64,000 bases of DNA from Paenibacillus dauci (GTDB lineage Bacteria > Bacillota > Bacilli > Paenibacillales > Paenibacillaceae): contig NZ_LAQQ01000001.1 in assembly GCF_000971985.1 (NCBI RefSeq), forward strand, positions 372,001 through 436,000. The letters run 5' to 3'. The notes beneath the pieces are model-generated. The model worked only from the letters and a program-made list of their open reading frames with translations, made no database searches and was not told where the DNA came from. This document shows, one piece after another, positions 25,302 through 34,095 of this stretch. How positions within the stretch are numbered: position 1 is the stretch's first letter; each line of letters opens with the position of its first letter. The position numbers and the translations under genes were made by a program.

Positions 25302-26654
25302 CTACTCTGCCAGCTGCTCCATATCCGGCTGCAGTCGATTTCGTAACATATACAACATAACTGCCCCTACTACAAAAGCAGCCAAATCCGAGATAACGAG
25401 CGACCAGACTACTCCATGAAACCCATTCATCCGGTTGGCAATATACAGTACAGGAATAAGCGTAATCCCCTGAATGACTGACATAACAAAGGCAGCTGTA
25501 CCCTGCCCTGTAGCCTGGAAGATTCCTGTGAACAACGATGTAACCCCTGTAATAAATAAAGATAAAAAGGTCACATGCAAAATATAACTGCCCATTTCGA
25601 TTAATAACGGATCATTGGTGAACAGACCAATCAGATGACCGGAAATCAGATAGACGATAGCACCAAATAGCACAGCCAGCACCAGTATTCCCTGAATGGT
25701 AAACGTAATTGTCTGCTTCATCCGTAATCGGTTAGCGGTAAAAGAGAAGGCTATCAAAGGCACCACACCTTCGCATAATCCCATCACGATAAACTCGGGA
25801 AATTGCAGCAGACGTGATGAAATACCATAGGCTGCTACGGCCTGATCTCCATACTCGATCAGAAACAGATTAAAAATAAGTGACATCGCTCCCATAAACA
25901 AACTCATAATAAATACGGGCACACCAATTTTGAGGACATTGCTCAAAATTTCTTTGTTCATTTTGAACCACCCAAGCGAGATACTCAGGAACTTGCTTTT
26001 CCAGCCCATATGAATAGCGTAGAAAATGCTCGCAGCCAGATTTGAAATAACTGTAGCTGAAGCTACACCTACTACACCCCAATGAAAAACGAAAATAACC
26101 AGCGCATCCAGAATGATGTTGACTACTACACTGAGAATCATACCAATCATCGAGGTGATGGCTGCCCCTTCCGAACGTACAATATTCTCTAGTGTGAAAC
26201 ATAATACAACTACAGGCGCACCGATCAGCATTACCGTCACATAGTCTTTGGTAAAAGCAAACGAGCTCGGTGCCGCTCCAAGACCATGAACGATCGAGTC
26301 AACGAGTGGCAAACCAGCTGCTATAACGAGCAATCCCAAAATCAGACTGCTATAAAAAGCAAATGAAGACACATGTTTCACATCTTCATATCTTTTCTCT
26401 CCCAGCAAACGGGAAATAAATGTCCCACTACCTATACCAATCAGATTGCCAAACGCCATCAGAGCTGCAAATAATGGCAAAGTGAGCGCCAGTGCAGTTA
26501 GCATAGCCGTATTATGCAGAGTGCCCAAAAAATAGGCATTCAAAATAGAATAAATCACACTCATCGACATTCCAAGCATCATTGGTACAGCAAAGTGGGC
26601 AACTGCCTTCGCAATCGGAGCTTTCTCAAAATAATGAAGATTTTCAGCATTCAT
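25302..26654 (-). CDS. MATE-family multidrug efflux protein, MepA-like
   Basis: 450 residues from the ATG at 26654 (GAAGG about 10 bases ahead; an upstream GTG is too close to it). Twelve membrane segments in two homologous halves, with the MATE start FEKAPIAKAVAHFAVPMMLGM and repeated GxGxGTFISRLLGE / ATGQGTAAFVMS elements. MATE proteins exchange cationic drugs for sodium or protons. The gene is divergent from a TetR regulator at 26786, and the shared intergenic region holds one perfect palindrome and two related copies. Regulation by that TetR is very likely. Confidence 0.9.
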   Translation of the reverse strand: MNAENLHYFEKAPIAKAVAHFAVPMMLGMSMSVIYSILNAYFLGTLHNTAMLTALALTLPLFAALMAFGNLIGIGSGTFISRLLGEKRYEDVKHVSSFAFYSSLILGLLVIAAGLPLVDSIVHGLGAAPSSFAFTKDYVTVMLIGAPVVVLCFTLENIVRSEGAAITSMIGMILSVVVNIILDALVIFVFHWGVVGVASATVISNLAASIFYAIHMGWKSKFLSISLGWFKMNKEILSNVLKIGVPVFIMSLFMGAMSLIFNLFLIEYGDQAVAAYGISSRLLQFPEFIVMGLCEGVVPLIAFSFTANRLRMKQTITFTIQGILVLAVLFGAIVYLISGHLIGLFTNDPLLIEMGSYILHVTFLSLFITGVTSLFTGIFQATGQGTAAFVMSVIQGITLIPVLYIANRMNGFHGVVWSLVISDLAAFVVGAVMLYMLRNRLQPDMEQLAE

Positions 26655-26682
26655 AGTTATCACTACCTTCTTTTCATACTCT

Positions 26683-26769
26683 ATCTAACACTGTTAGATT
26701 GTACCTTACAGTGTTAGATGTTATCATACCCTTATAGATCCTGTAAAGCATAAACTTACACTGTTAGAT
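26683..26769. promoter_or_regulatory. three TetR operator-like sites between MATE and tetR
   Basis: ATCTAACACTGTTAGAT (26683-26699) is a perfect 17-base palindrome. TTACAGTGTTAGAT (26706-26719) and TTACACTGTTAGAT (26756-26769) repeat its right half, each with a degraded left arm. The last lies at the tetR ribosome site, suggesting autorepression. Confidence 0.75.
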
Positions 26770-26785
26770 AAAAAGGATGATGAAG

Positions 26786-27466
26786 ATGAAAAAGCAACAA
26801 CCCCAGATTTCAGAAGATAAAATTCTGGAAGCTTCGTGGGAACTTCTCGGCGAAGAAGGGATTGAAAAATTCAGTCTAAGGCGGCTTGCTACCCGTCTGG
26901 ATATACAGGCCCCCTCCCTGTACTGGTATTTCAAAAGTAAACAAGATCTCTATCAACGACTTGCCAATCAGGTAAGTAAAATTATTTTGGAAGAATTCTA
27001 CTCCGATGGAGACTGGAAGCAGCAAATGACCGAACTGGCAGCGGTTATCCGCCGTGTGCTCAGACGTTACCCCTGCTCTACCCAGATGATGATGATGACT
27101 CTGCCCAATGAACCTGATATTATCCGTTTTACCAACCGGATGCTGCTTTGCGTGGAATCAACACCTCTGGAGCAGGATCAGAAATTCCAGGTAGTCACTA
27201 CTTTTGTAAATTACATTTTCTATTTCGTAATGGATGATTATCAGCATCAGCGCAGTGTTGCAGCCATAACCGATAATGGAGAGACCCTTCCGGGTGAAAA
27301 GATGATGGGCTTGCTGGATTCAATGAGTGAGGGAGAAGCAGGTCTTTTTCGCCAGTTGTTCAACAGCAATAAGTTTGAGCTGATGGGAACAGATCAGTCT
27401 TTTGAATTCGGATTAAAACTAATTTTGCTTGGCATTGAACAGGCGATCAAGGAACAGGAAGATTAA
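26786..27466 (+). CDS. TetR-family regulator of the MATE pump
   Basis: 226 residues from the ATG at 26786, the third of three close ATG codons and the only one well spaced from AAAAGG. DNA-binding domain at about 10-55: ILEASWELLGEEGIEKFSLR, then RLATRLDIQAPSLYWYFKSK, close to the tetracycline-repressor type (AxSLYWYF). The C-terminal domain resembles the TetR_C type with long helices. Divergent to the MATE gene with shared operators. A terminator follows directly. Confidence 0.88.
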   Translation: MKKQQPQISEDKILEASWELLGEEGIEKFSLRRLATRLDIQAPSLYWYFKSKQDLYQRLANQVSKIILEEFYSDGDWKQQMTELAAVIRRVLRRYPCSTQMMMMTLPNEPDIIRFTNRMLLCVESTPLEQDQKFQVVTTFVNYIFYFVMDDYQHQRSVAAITDNGETLPGEKMMGLLDSMSEGEAGLFRQLFNSNKFELMGTDQSFEFGLKLILLGIEQAIKEQED

Positions 27467-27471
27467 ATAAC

Positions 27472-27507
27472 AAAAAGCGCCAATCGGATATCCGAAGGGC
27501 GCTTTTT
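27472..27507 (+). terminator. bidirectional terminator
   Basis: AAAAAGCGCC pairs with GGCGCTTTTT around ATCGGATATCCGA, itself a small stem. It ends tetR and can also serve the converging glnS. Confidence 0.9.
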
Positions 27508-27579
27508 GCTGTTATTTGCCGTTTACTTGGATTGAACCATAATAAATACTTATAAATATCATTTCCTTCCGTTTTGATT

Positions 27580-29256
27580 TTATCGTTTATTGCTTTTCCA
27601 GGAATCTTTGAGAGATACTATCCGATTGAATACTGGACGATCCGCAGTTGTATATTTATTATCCACACAGAAATAACCGTGACGAATAAATTGAAAACGA
27701 TCACCTGCAGATGCTTCGAGCAGCGAGGGCTCCCCTATGCTATCAGTCACACGGATCAGGGATTCCGGATTGATCCGATTCTGCCAATCAGCCGGGTCTA
27801 CAGGTGTCTCATCCGATTCACGAAGCAGCGAATCATATAGATGAGTCTCTATACGGATGCCATGCGCAGCTGATACCCAGTGCAGCGTTGCTTTGACTTT
27901 ACGACTGTTAAAGCCGCTGCCACTTCGTGTTGCTGGATCGTACGTGCAGTGCAGCTCTAGGACTTCTCCGGAAGAGGGATCGCGAACAACATGTTCACAA
28001 CGAATAAAATAAGCCCCTTTTAGTCTGACTTCCATTCCCGGTGACAGACGGTGGAATCCGCGAATTGGCTCCTCCATAAAGTCTTCCCGCTCAATCCAGA
28101 GTTCTCTGGTAAATGGAAGCTCTCGCGCACCCATTTCTTCATTTTCCATATTATTTTCTACAGTCAGCCATTCCACTGTATCGGCTGGATAATTAGTGAT
28201 TATGACTTTAATAGGATCTAATACGACCATGGCACTGCGCGTATTGGGCTTCAGATCCTGACGAATGGCGTGTTCCAACATAGCGATATCTACTGTGCTG
28301 CTCGTACGGATCATTCCAATCTCCCTGAAAAAGGAATGAATACTCTCCGGTGTATATCCCCGCCGCCGTAGCCCTTGCAGGGTAGGCAGACGTGGATCAT
28401 CCCAACCGTCTACATAACCTCCCTCTACCAATTCACGCAGGTAACGCTTGCTTGTTACGACTCCTGTAATATTGAGCCGTCCGAACTCGTGCTGCTTGGG
28501 CGGTTCACTCACTTCCAGTTCACTCAGTATCCATTCGTATAGCGGACGGTGTTCTTTGAATTCAATCGAGCAGAGAGAATGAGTAATCCCCTCCAGCATA
28601 TCCTGGATCGGATGGGCAAAGTCATACATTGGATAAATGCACCACTGTGTCTCCGTGCGGTAGTGCGCTGCATGAATTATCCGGTATAATACCGGGTCCC
28701 GCAGTGTCATATTGGCAGAAGTCATATCAATCTTCGCCCGCAGTACTCTCGTTCCGGCAGCATATTCGCCGGCACGCATATCTTCCAGCAATTTCAGATT
28801 CTCCTCGACAGAACGGTTGCGGTAAGGACTGTCCATTCCCGGTTCAGTCAGTGTGCCACGATACAGGGTCATTTCTTCCGGTGTAAGATCACAGACATAG
28901 GCTTTGTTTTTACGTATTAACCGGATCGCGGCTTCATAATAATATTCCGCATAATCGGAGCCAAAATACAGTTGTGGACGATAGCCGAGCCACTCTATAT
29001 CTTCGATAATCGAATGCACGTACTCCATACTTTCTTTGAGTGGATTCGTATCATCCATCCGCAGATTGAATATTCCTTCATACTGCCGAGCCAGCTCTGC
29101 GTTAGTAATAATCGCAAAAGCACTGCCGATATGCAAATAACCGTTAGGTTCCGGAGGAAAGCGGGTCGCTATGGGGCGGCTGTATACATGGATGCGAATA
29201 TCTTCTTCAATTACTTTATGAATAAAATGGGAGTGATTCTCGTTTATAGCAGTCAT
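27580..29256 (-). CDS. glnS: glutaminyl-tRNA synthetase
   Basis: 558 residues. Class I synthetase with the HIGH-type motif PPEPNGYLHIGSA (about 34-46), RMDDTNP, the GlnRS-specific insertion around HAAHYRTETQWCIYPMYDFAH and KMSKS-equivalent VVTSKRYL. The C-terminal anticodon-binding beta-barrels follow (VEWLTVENN, GFHRLSPG). It charges tRNA-Gln with glutamine directly. Most Bacillota lack this enzyme and make Gln-tRNA through GluRS and GatCAB, so a glnS gene here is notable. A T-box leader upstream ties its expression to uncharged tRNA. AAGGAGGT precedes the ATG. Confidence 0.93.
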   Translation of the reverse strand: MTAINENHSHFIHKVIEEDIRIHVYSRPIATRFPPEPNGYLHIGSAFAIITNAELARQYEGIFNLRMDDTNPLKESMEYVHSIIEDIEWLGYRPQLYFGSDYAEYYYEAAIRLIRKNKAYVCDLTPEEMTLYRGTLTEPGMDSPYRNRSVEENLKLLEDMRAGEYAAGTRVLRAKIDMTSANMTLRDPVLYRIIHAAHYRTETQWCIYPMYDFAHPIQDMLEGITHSLCSIEFKEHRPLYEWILSELEVSEPPKQHEFGRLNITGVVTSKRYLRELVEGGYVDGWDDPRLPTLQGLRRRGYTPESIHSFFREIGMIRTSSTVDIAMLEHAIRQDLKPNTRSAMVVLDPIKVIITNYPADTVEWLTVENNMENEEMGARELPFTRELWIEREDFMEEPIRGFHRLSPGMEVRLKGAYFIRCEHVVRDPSSGEVLELHCTYDPATRSGSGFNSRKVKATLHWVSAAHGIRIETHLYDSLLRESDETPVDPADWQNRINPESLIRVTDSIGEPSLLEASAGDRFQFIRHGYFCVDNKYTTADRPVFNRIVSLKDSWKSNKR

Positions 29257-29366
29257 GGGGTGACCTCCTTGATCGGTTCCGGCTACATATGCTTACCGGA
29301 TAGTTTTTCTCGTCTACTCTGCTTGTTGTATAACACATATTCAGACTAACCTTATTACAGACACAA

Positions 29367-29640
29367 CAAAAAAATCCCACCTCCAAGACGTATGGTCTTG
29401 GGGACGAGATTCTGATCGCGGTGCCACCCCAGTTTGCGGATATATCACTATATCTGCCTTATCAGGTACGCCGCTGTACAAATCCAGTATAACGGTTATA
29501 CCCTAGCTCTGTAACAGGAGCTCCTGTCGTACCATACCCGGTTCATCCGGTCCGATCCGCTGCTCAGAGGCTTGTTTCAAATAAAGCTTTTTGACTCCTT
29601 TTCAGCATCCGGAGCTCTCTGTACAAAAAGTAATTTATTC
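29367..29640 (-). ncRNA. T-box riboswitch leader of glnS
   Basis: On the minus strand the T-box core GGGGTGGCACCGCGA (29415-29430) is unmistakable and is followed by a hairpin (CCAAGAC/GTCTTGG) and seven Ts, the terminator. Further upstream come ACAGAGAGCTCCGG and a stem I region. The UGGC bulge should pair with a tRNA acceptor end GCCA, compatible with a G discriminator as in tRNA-Gln. I could not place the specifier codon by eye. Confidence 0.9.
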
Positions 29641-29741
29641 TACTCTTCTCATCATCGCATTTGATATTGGAATTATACTACCATTCGGCAGTCGGTTTGA
29701 CAATAGATGCCAGTATGCTGACGCCTTATAATTACATTCAA

Positions 29742-30161
29742 TTACATGCCCGTCAGCGAGAAACTTTTGATACGGTTACCAATCTCATCCCGCACACGCT
29801 GGAATACTCCCCAGCGCTGCAAGTCATTGCCTTCTGCCTTGGCAGGGTCATCGAATCCCCAGTGTTCGCGGCGAATATTCGATGGTGTCGCTGGACATTT
29901 GTCATCGGCATCACTGCATAGAGTTACGATCATATCGGCCCGGTTTAACAATTCCATATCAATTACGTCGGATGTTTGTCCCGAGATATCGATATCTACT
30001 TCTTTCATCGCTTTTACCGCATTCGGATTCAATCCATGGGCTTCAATGCCTGCGCTGTAAATATTCCATTTCTCGCCCAGATATTGCTTCGCCCAGCCTT
30101 CCGCCATCTGACTACGGCAAGAATTGCCTGTACACAAAAAATAGAGGATTTTCTTTTCCAT
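29742..30161 (-). CDS. arsC: arsenate reductase, thioredoxin-coupled
   Basis: 139 residues, the full length of the pI258/B. subtilis ArsC type, related to low-molecular-weight phosphatases. Phosphate-loop CTGNSCRS (Cys10, Cys15, Arg16) and the redox relay Cys82 and Cys89 in [11 protein letters not shown] are all present, so it should reduce arsenate to arsenite with thioredoxin. It is the last gene of the minus-strand set arsR-arsB-arsC; arsenite made here would leave through the transporter encoded upstream. AAAGGAG precedes the ATG. Confidence 0.95.
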   Translation of the reverse strand: MEKKILYFLCTGNSCRSQMAEGWAKQYLGEKWNIYSAGIEAHGLNPNAVKAMKEVDIDISGQTSDVIDMELLNRADMIVTLCSDADDKCPATPSNIRREHWGFDDPAKAEGNDLQRWGVFQRVRDEIGNRIKSFSLTGM

Positions 30162-30286
30162 TACACCCAGCTCCTTTACACTTATTTACCAGTCTGTAGA
30201 CTCGTTCACAGCCGATATACTGCTTATCTACTATCAAGCACCCACAACGATAAAACGAACCCTTGGTATCTATTGCTTACTCTTTC

Positions 30287-31591
30287 TTACATCTGGGCAA
30301 TCAGCAGTAGCCAGAGATACAGACCCAGCAAAGTCAGGAACAGCGTAGGAATCGTCAGGATAATACCTGTTTTGAAATAGGTTCCCCAGGAGATACGGAT
30401 TCCTTTGCCATTCAGTACATGCAACCAGAGCAGTGTAGCCAGTGAACCGATCGGCGTCATTTTGGGACCCAGATCCGATCCGATAACATTGGCATAAATA
30501 AGACCTTCCTTGATCACACCTGCAGCAGTTGTTCCCTGAATAGCCAGCGCATTGATCAGTACTGTCGGCAGATTGTTCATTATCGAGGACAGTATGGCAG
30601 AGAGAAAGCCCATGCCCATAGTCGCTGCGAACAGACCATGATCGGCTGTTACCTGGATCATACCTGCCAATATATCAGTCAGTCCGGCATTACGCAGCCC
30701 GTACACCACTACATACATCCCGATCGAGAAAAACACAATTGCCCATGGTGCTCCTTTGACGACTTCGCGTGTAGGCACTGCCTCACTGCGATTTGCCATG
30801 ACCAGGAAAAAGATAGCGATAACCCCTGCTACCAGTGAGACCGGGATATTGAAGAATTCGCTGACAAAGTACCCCACCAGCAGCAGTCCCAGTACCCACC
30901 AGGATAGCCGAAACATACGGATATCCTTGATCGCATCGACCGGCGGCTTGAGGTTTCGTTCATCAAAGTTACGCGGAATACTTTTACGGAAAAAGAGATA
31001 CAGTACCAGAATACTCGCACCCAGTGCAAACAGATTTGGTACAATCATCCGGCCCGCATATTCCATAAAGGTAATATGAAAATAATCTGCCGAGACAATG
31101 TTCACCAGATTGCTGACTACCAGTGGCAGCGAAGTAGTATCTGCGATGAATCCACTGGCCATAATAAACGGCAGAATATGCTTGTCACTCAGTTTTAGTG
31201 CACGCACCATCGCCAGAACAATCGGCGTCAGAATCAGCGCAGCCCCATCATTGGCGAACAGGGCTGATACCACCGCTCCCAGCAGGGAGACATAAATAAA
31301 CATGCGCAGCCCGTTCCCATGAGAGATACGTGCCATATGTAGCGCCGCCCATTCGAAAAATCCGATTTTGTCGAGAATAAGAGAAATTAGAATAATCGCG
31401 ACAAACGTCAATGTCGCATTCCATACAATCTGTGTCACATCCCAGACATCCTGCAGGTTAACGACTCCTGCCAGCAGAGCCAGCACTGCACCTCCGCATG
31501 CCGACCAGCCAATCGAAAGATTGCGAGGCTGCCAGATTACAAAAACAAGGGTAACCACAAAAATAACGATCGCAAGTATTACACTAAGCAC
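30287..31591 (-). CDS. arsB: arsenite efflux transporter, ArsB type
   Basis: 434 residues from a GTG at 31591 placed five bases after GGAGGAAG; an earlier in-frame GTG overlaps that ribosome site. About 12 membrane segments. Family features include [17 protein letters not shown] (about residue 110) and the C-terminal-half [15 protein letters not shown] and [20 protein letters not shown]. ArsB exports arsenite using the membrane potential or with an ArsA ATPase; no arsA is present here. It lies between arsR and arsC, forming an ars operon. Confidence 0.93.
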   Translation of the reverse strand: MLSVILAIVIFVVTLVFVIWQPRNLSIGWSACGGAVLALLAGVVNLQDVWDVTQIVWNATLTFVAIILISLILDKIGFFEWAALHMARISHGNGLRMFIYVSLLGAVVSALFANDGAALILTPIVLAMVRALKLSDKHILPFIMASGFIADTTSLPLVVSNLVNIVSADYFHITFMEYAGRMIVPNLFALGASILVLYLFFRKSIPRNFDERNLKPPVDAIKDIRMFRLSWWVLGLLLVGYFVSEFFNIPVSLVAGVIAIFFLVMANRSEAVPTREVVKGAPWAIVFFSIGMYVVVYGLRNAGLTDILAGMIQVTADHGLFAATMGMGFLSAILSSIMNNLPTVLINALAIQGTTAAGVIKEGLIYANVIGSDLGPKMTPIGSLATLLWLHVLNGKGIRISWGTYFKTGIILTIPTLFLTLLGLYLWLLLIAQM

Positions 31592-31725
31592 AATAACTTC
31601 CTCCACATGATCAGCATTACAATATTCGTACTGTTAAACAGGCAAAACACCTTTTGAATCACTTGCTAATCACATGTACCCGTGATTATCCGAAGTAAGT
31701 TTCACCTAAAAGAATCTACACTATA

Positions 31726-32097
31726 TTAACAGCAGCTGTCATTACCAGGGCTGCAGCAGTCTGATTCTGTTTTGTTCATCATTCGCAAAATCTCCTCGCT
31801 ACCGGGCATATGATCCAGTACAGCCTGAATATGCGGCTTGTCTGCAATATTTAGCGAATAGTAGACCCATTGCCCCCTGCGCTCTTCTTTGACAATTTTG
31901 TGAGATTTCAGCTTGCGCATATGCTGGCTGATACCTGGCTGCGAGATTTCAAAAATTTCTACAAAATCGCATACACACCACTCTCGTTCCTTAAGCAGTG
32001 CCAGCATAATTAATCGAGTCCGGTCGCCCAGCAGCTTGATCTGTTCCGCCAGCTCCGTCATCTGATCCAGCTTGTTAAAATGAAGCTCCGTTTCCAA
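31726..32097 (-). CDS. arsR: ArsR arsenite-responsive repressor
   Basis: 123 residues, TTG start after AGGAGGGA. Winged-helix domain with the metal-binding EWCVCDF motif (Cys41, Cys43) in the helix before the recognition helix SQPGISQHMRKLKSHKIV. This is the classical As(III)/Sb(III) site. The C-terminus adds a Cys-rich tail (DCCSPGNDSCC) that may add a thiolate ligand. First gene of arsR-arsB-arsC. A 30-base perfect palindrome 86 bases upstream is a candidate operator. Confidence 0.93.
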   Translation of the reverse strand: METELHFNKLDQMTELAEQIKLLGDRTRLIMLALLKEREWCVCDFVEIFEISQPGISQHMRKLKSHKIVKEERRGQWVYYSLNIADKPHIQAVLDHMPGSEEILRMMNKTESDCCSPGNDSCC

Positions 32098-32182
32098 CTT
32101 GATCCCTCCTGTTATGGAAACCTGATAGATGTATCCATATAGATATAGTCTATAATGCCATAGCCAGAGTCATCAGTGTTAA

Positions 32183-32212
32183 TTACTATATAAGCATATG
32201 CTTATATAGTAA
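32183..32212. promoter_or_regulatory. 30-base perfect palindrome between arsR and czrA
   Basis: Two 15-base arms, TTACTATATAAGCAT and its exact complement, meet without a spacer. It lies 86 bases from the arsR start and 137 from the czrA start. Extent and symmetry suit an ArsR-family dimer site, probably that of ArsR. Confidence 0.7.
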
Positions 32213-32348
32213 AGACTACAAATGACATCGTCAATCCTTTTTGTTTACTATGTATACAATCGGCTGTTTCTTTTTTATTTCCTCTATTCGTAATCACAAC
32301 GATTTTTGTTATAATGATACTATATGATCTGCGAGGAAGGTGAAAAAC

Positions 32349-32726
32349 GTGAAGCAGGAAGCCATTATAGAAGAATGCAGCCATTGCAATGATGCTACGG
32401 AAGCTTCACAGCAGGAACTTGCTCGTCTGAAGCAGGAATTGATCAATAACGATACTGCGCTGTCGATGGCAGAGATTTTCAAAGCACTGGGTGATCCTAC
32501 GCGTGTCCGATTGATCTATGCTCTTCTTCAAAAGGAACTTTGTGTCCATGATATTTGTGAAGTGCTGGATATGACCCAGTCTGCAGTATCTCATCAACTC
32601 CGTTATTTGCGCAATATGCGTATCGTCAAACCACGCAAAGTCGGCAAAACGGTCTTTTATTCACTGGATGATTATCATGTGGAAGAAATTTTCAGACAGA
32701 CCCATCAGCATTTAACCCATAAATAA
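32349..32726 (+). CDS. czrA: CzrA/SmtB-type zinc-sensing ArsR-family repressor
   Basis: 125 residues from the GTG at 32349, placed six bases after AGGAAGGTG. Core: FKALGDPTRVRLIYALL, ELCVHDICEVL, recognition helix MTQSAVSHQLRYLRNMRIV, wing RKVGKTVFYSL. The last helix shows the zinc site DYHVEEIFRQTHQHLTH, exactly D-x-H-x10-H-x-x-H as in S. aureus CzrA, so zinc or cobalt should be sensed. Cysteines in the N-terminal tail (ECSHC) might add a second site as in CadC. Likely targets are the cation diffusion facilitator gene next door and cadA at 20802, which share an operator. Confidence 0.92.
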   Translation: MKQEAIIEECSHCNDATEASQQELARLKQELINNDTALSMAEIFKALGDPTRVRLIYALLQKELCVHDICEVLDMTQSAVSHQLRYLRNMRIVKPRKVGKTVFYSLDDYHVEEIFRQTHQHLTHK

Positions 32727-32774
32727 TTGCTGCGTTTATACAAAGCAACCTGCTGCTGCTCCATGTAACCATAT

Positions 32775-32808
32775 AAAAAGGAAGTCTCTATCCCGAGACT
32801 TCCTTTTT
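32775..32808. terminator. bidirectional terminator between czrA and the diffusion facilitator
   Basis: AAAAAGGAAGTCTC pairs perfectly with GAGACTTCCTTTTT around TATCCC. Confidence 0.9.
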
Positions 32809-32841
32809 GGCATTTATAAATTAATATGATCGGTTAGATAG

Positions 32842-33828
32842 CTAATGCTTGTTGCCTTCACATTGCATGTCCGGTGTATCCAGCTGAATCGTAATATGAC
32901 CGATACCATAATGGTGCTGGATCAGCTCACGTGCAGATTTCATAATCTGACTTCCGTAAATGGTATCATCAATCATCAGATGACAACTCAGCAGCGGCAG
33001 ATCTGATGACAATGACCAGACATGCAGATCATGAACACCCTGTACATGCGGGATACCGGCCAACTCACGGGTAATCTCTTCGGTATGGATATGAACCGGC
33101 GTACCTTCCATCAGAATATGCACAGAATCCCGTGTGACCCGATAAGCGCTGATCAGTACAAGTACAGCCACGATGATACTTGCAATGGGATCAGCCAGCG
33201 TCCAGCCGAAGAACATAATCAGCAGCGCAGCAACAATCGCACCTACCGAACCAAGCAGATCACCGATAACATGCAAAAAAGCACTGCGAATATTCAGATT
33301 CTCGGACGTATCGCCTTTCATCAGGATATAAGCTGCCAGTATATTAACAATTAATCCGATAACAGCAATCGTTAGCATGCCGGAACTCATAATACTCTGC
33401 GGCTCACTGAGTCGCTGGAATGCTTCCCAGAAAATATAGAGCGAAATAACAACCAGCGCGATTCCGTTCAAAAAGGCAGCCAGCACTTCAAAGCGCTTGT
33501 ATCCATAAGTCTTGGTACCGCTGGCTTGACGCTGTCCCCATACCATGGCGACAAAACTGAGTCCCAATGCTGCTGCATCACTAAACATATGCCCAGCATC
33601 CGATAGCAGCGCCAGACTGTTCGTCATCACTCCTCCAATCACTTCTACGATCATAAAAGCTGCAATCAGAAAGAAAGCGAGTCCGAGTGCCTTTTTGTTC
33701 GCATTATGTGAATGAGAATGACTGTGACCATGTCCATGATGATGAGAGTGACCATGGTGAGAATGTTCATGACGATGATCGGCATGTTCACCGTCAGATA
33801 TAGGGGTCGTACGAAGGGTAGAGGTCAT
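32842..33828 (-). CDS. czcD: cation diffusion facilitator (Zn/Co/Cd exporter), CzcD-like
   Basis: 328 residues. A His-rich cytoplasmic N-terminus (HSHHGHSHHHGHGHSHSHSH, about 22-41) precedes six membrane helices with the metal-site residues SLALLSDAGHMFSDA (HxxxD) and ADPIASIIVAVLVL (DxxxS-like). The C-terminal cytoplasmic domain contains GVHDLHVWSLSS and HHYGIGHITIQLD. CDF proteins export zinc and related ions in exchange for protons. AAGGAG precedes the ATG and a CzrA-type operator lies about 50-70 bases upstream. It converges with czrA. Confidence 0.95.
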   Translation of the reverse strand: MTSTLRTTPISDGEHADHRHEHSHHGHSHHHGHGHSHSHSHNANKKALGLAFFLIAAFMIVEVIGGVMTNSLALLSDAGHMFSDAAALGLSFVAMVWGQRQASGTKTYGYKRFEVLAAFLNGIALVVISLYIFWEAFQRLSEPQSIMSSGMLTIAVIGLIVNILAAYILMKGDTSENLNIRSAFLHVIGDLLGSVGAIVAALLIMFFGWTLADPIASIIVAVLVLISAYRVTRDSVHILMEGTPVHIHTEEITRELAGIPHVQGVHDLHVWSLSSDLPLLSCHLMIDDTIYGSQIMKSARELIQHHYGIGHITIQLDTPDMQCEGNKH

Positions 33829-33876
33829 GATGATCCGCTCCTTGTATTATTATTTATCTTATTCCCGTCTCAAAAA

Positions 33877-33900
33877 ACATATGAGCAACTATTCATGTGT
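33877..33900 (-). promoter_or_regulatory. CzrA/CadC-type operator of the diffusion facilitator
   Basis: ACATATGAGCAACTATTCAT, continuing GTGT, is an imperfect inverted repeat with TGA...TCA arms. It is almost the same as the site before cadA at 23040. Confidence 0.78.
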
Positions 33901-33993
33901 TTATTATAGTATACCTCTTCTATTCTGGCAACATAGAAGGATCATAATGATCCAGATCGGCGTAAAGGATGTAGACAAGTCATTTTCCATCCC

Positions 33994-34031
33994 AAAAAAG
34001 CCTTCTTTCCACTTATGGAAAGAAGGCTTTT
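33994..34031 (-). terminator. terminator of the SLH surface protein gene
   Basis: AAAAGCCTTCTTTCC pairs with GGAAAGAAGGCTTTT around ACTTAT. Confidence 0.9.
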
Positions 34032-34095
34032 CGGATACTCTTTGATGTTATCTCTTTTTTGTTCGTACATGTCTACCGAACGTCTTTGTGATTTA

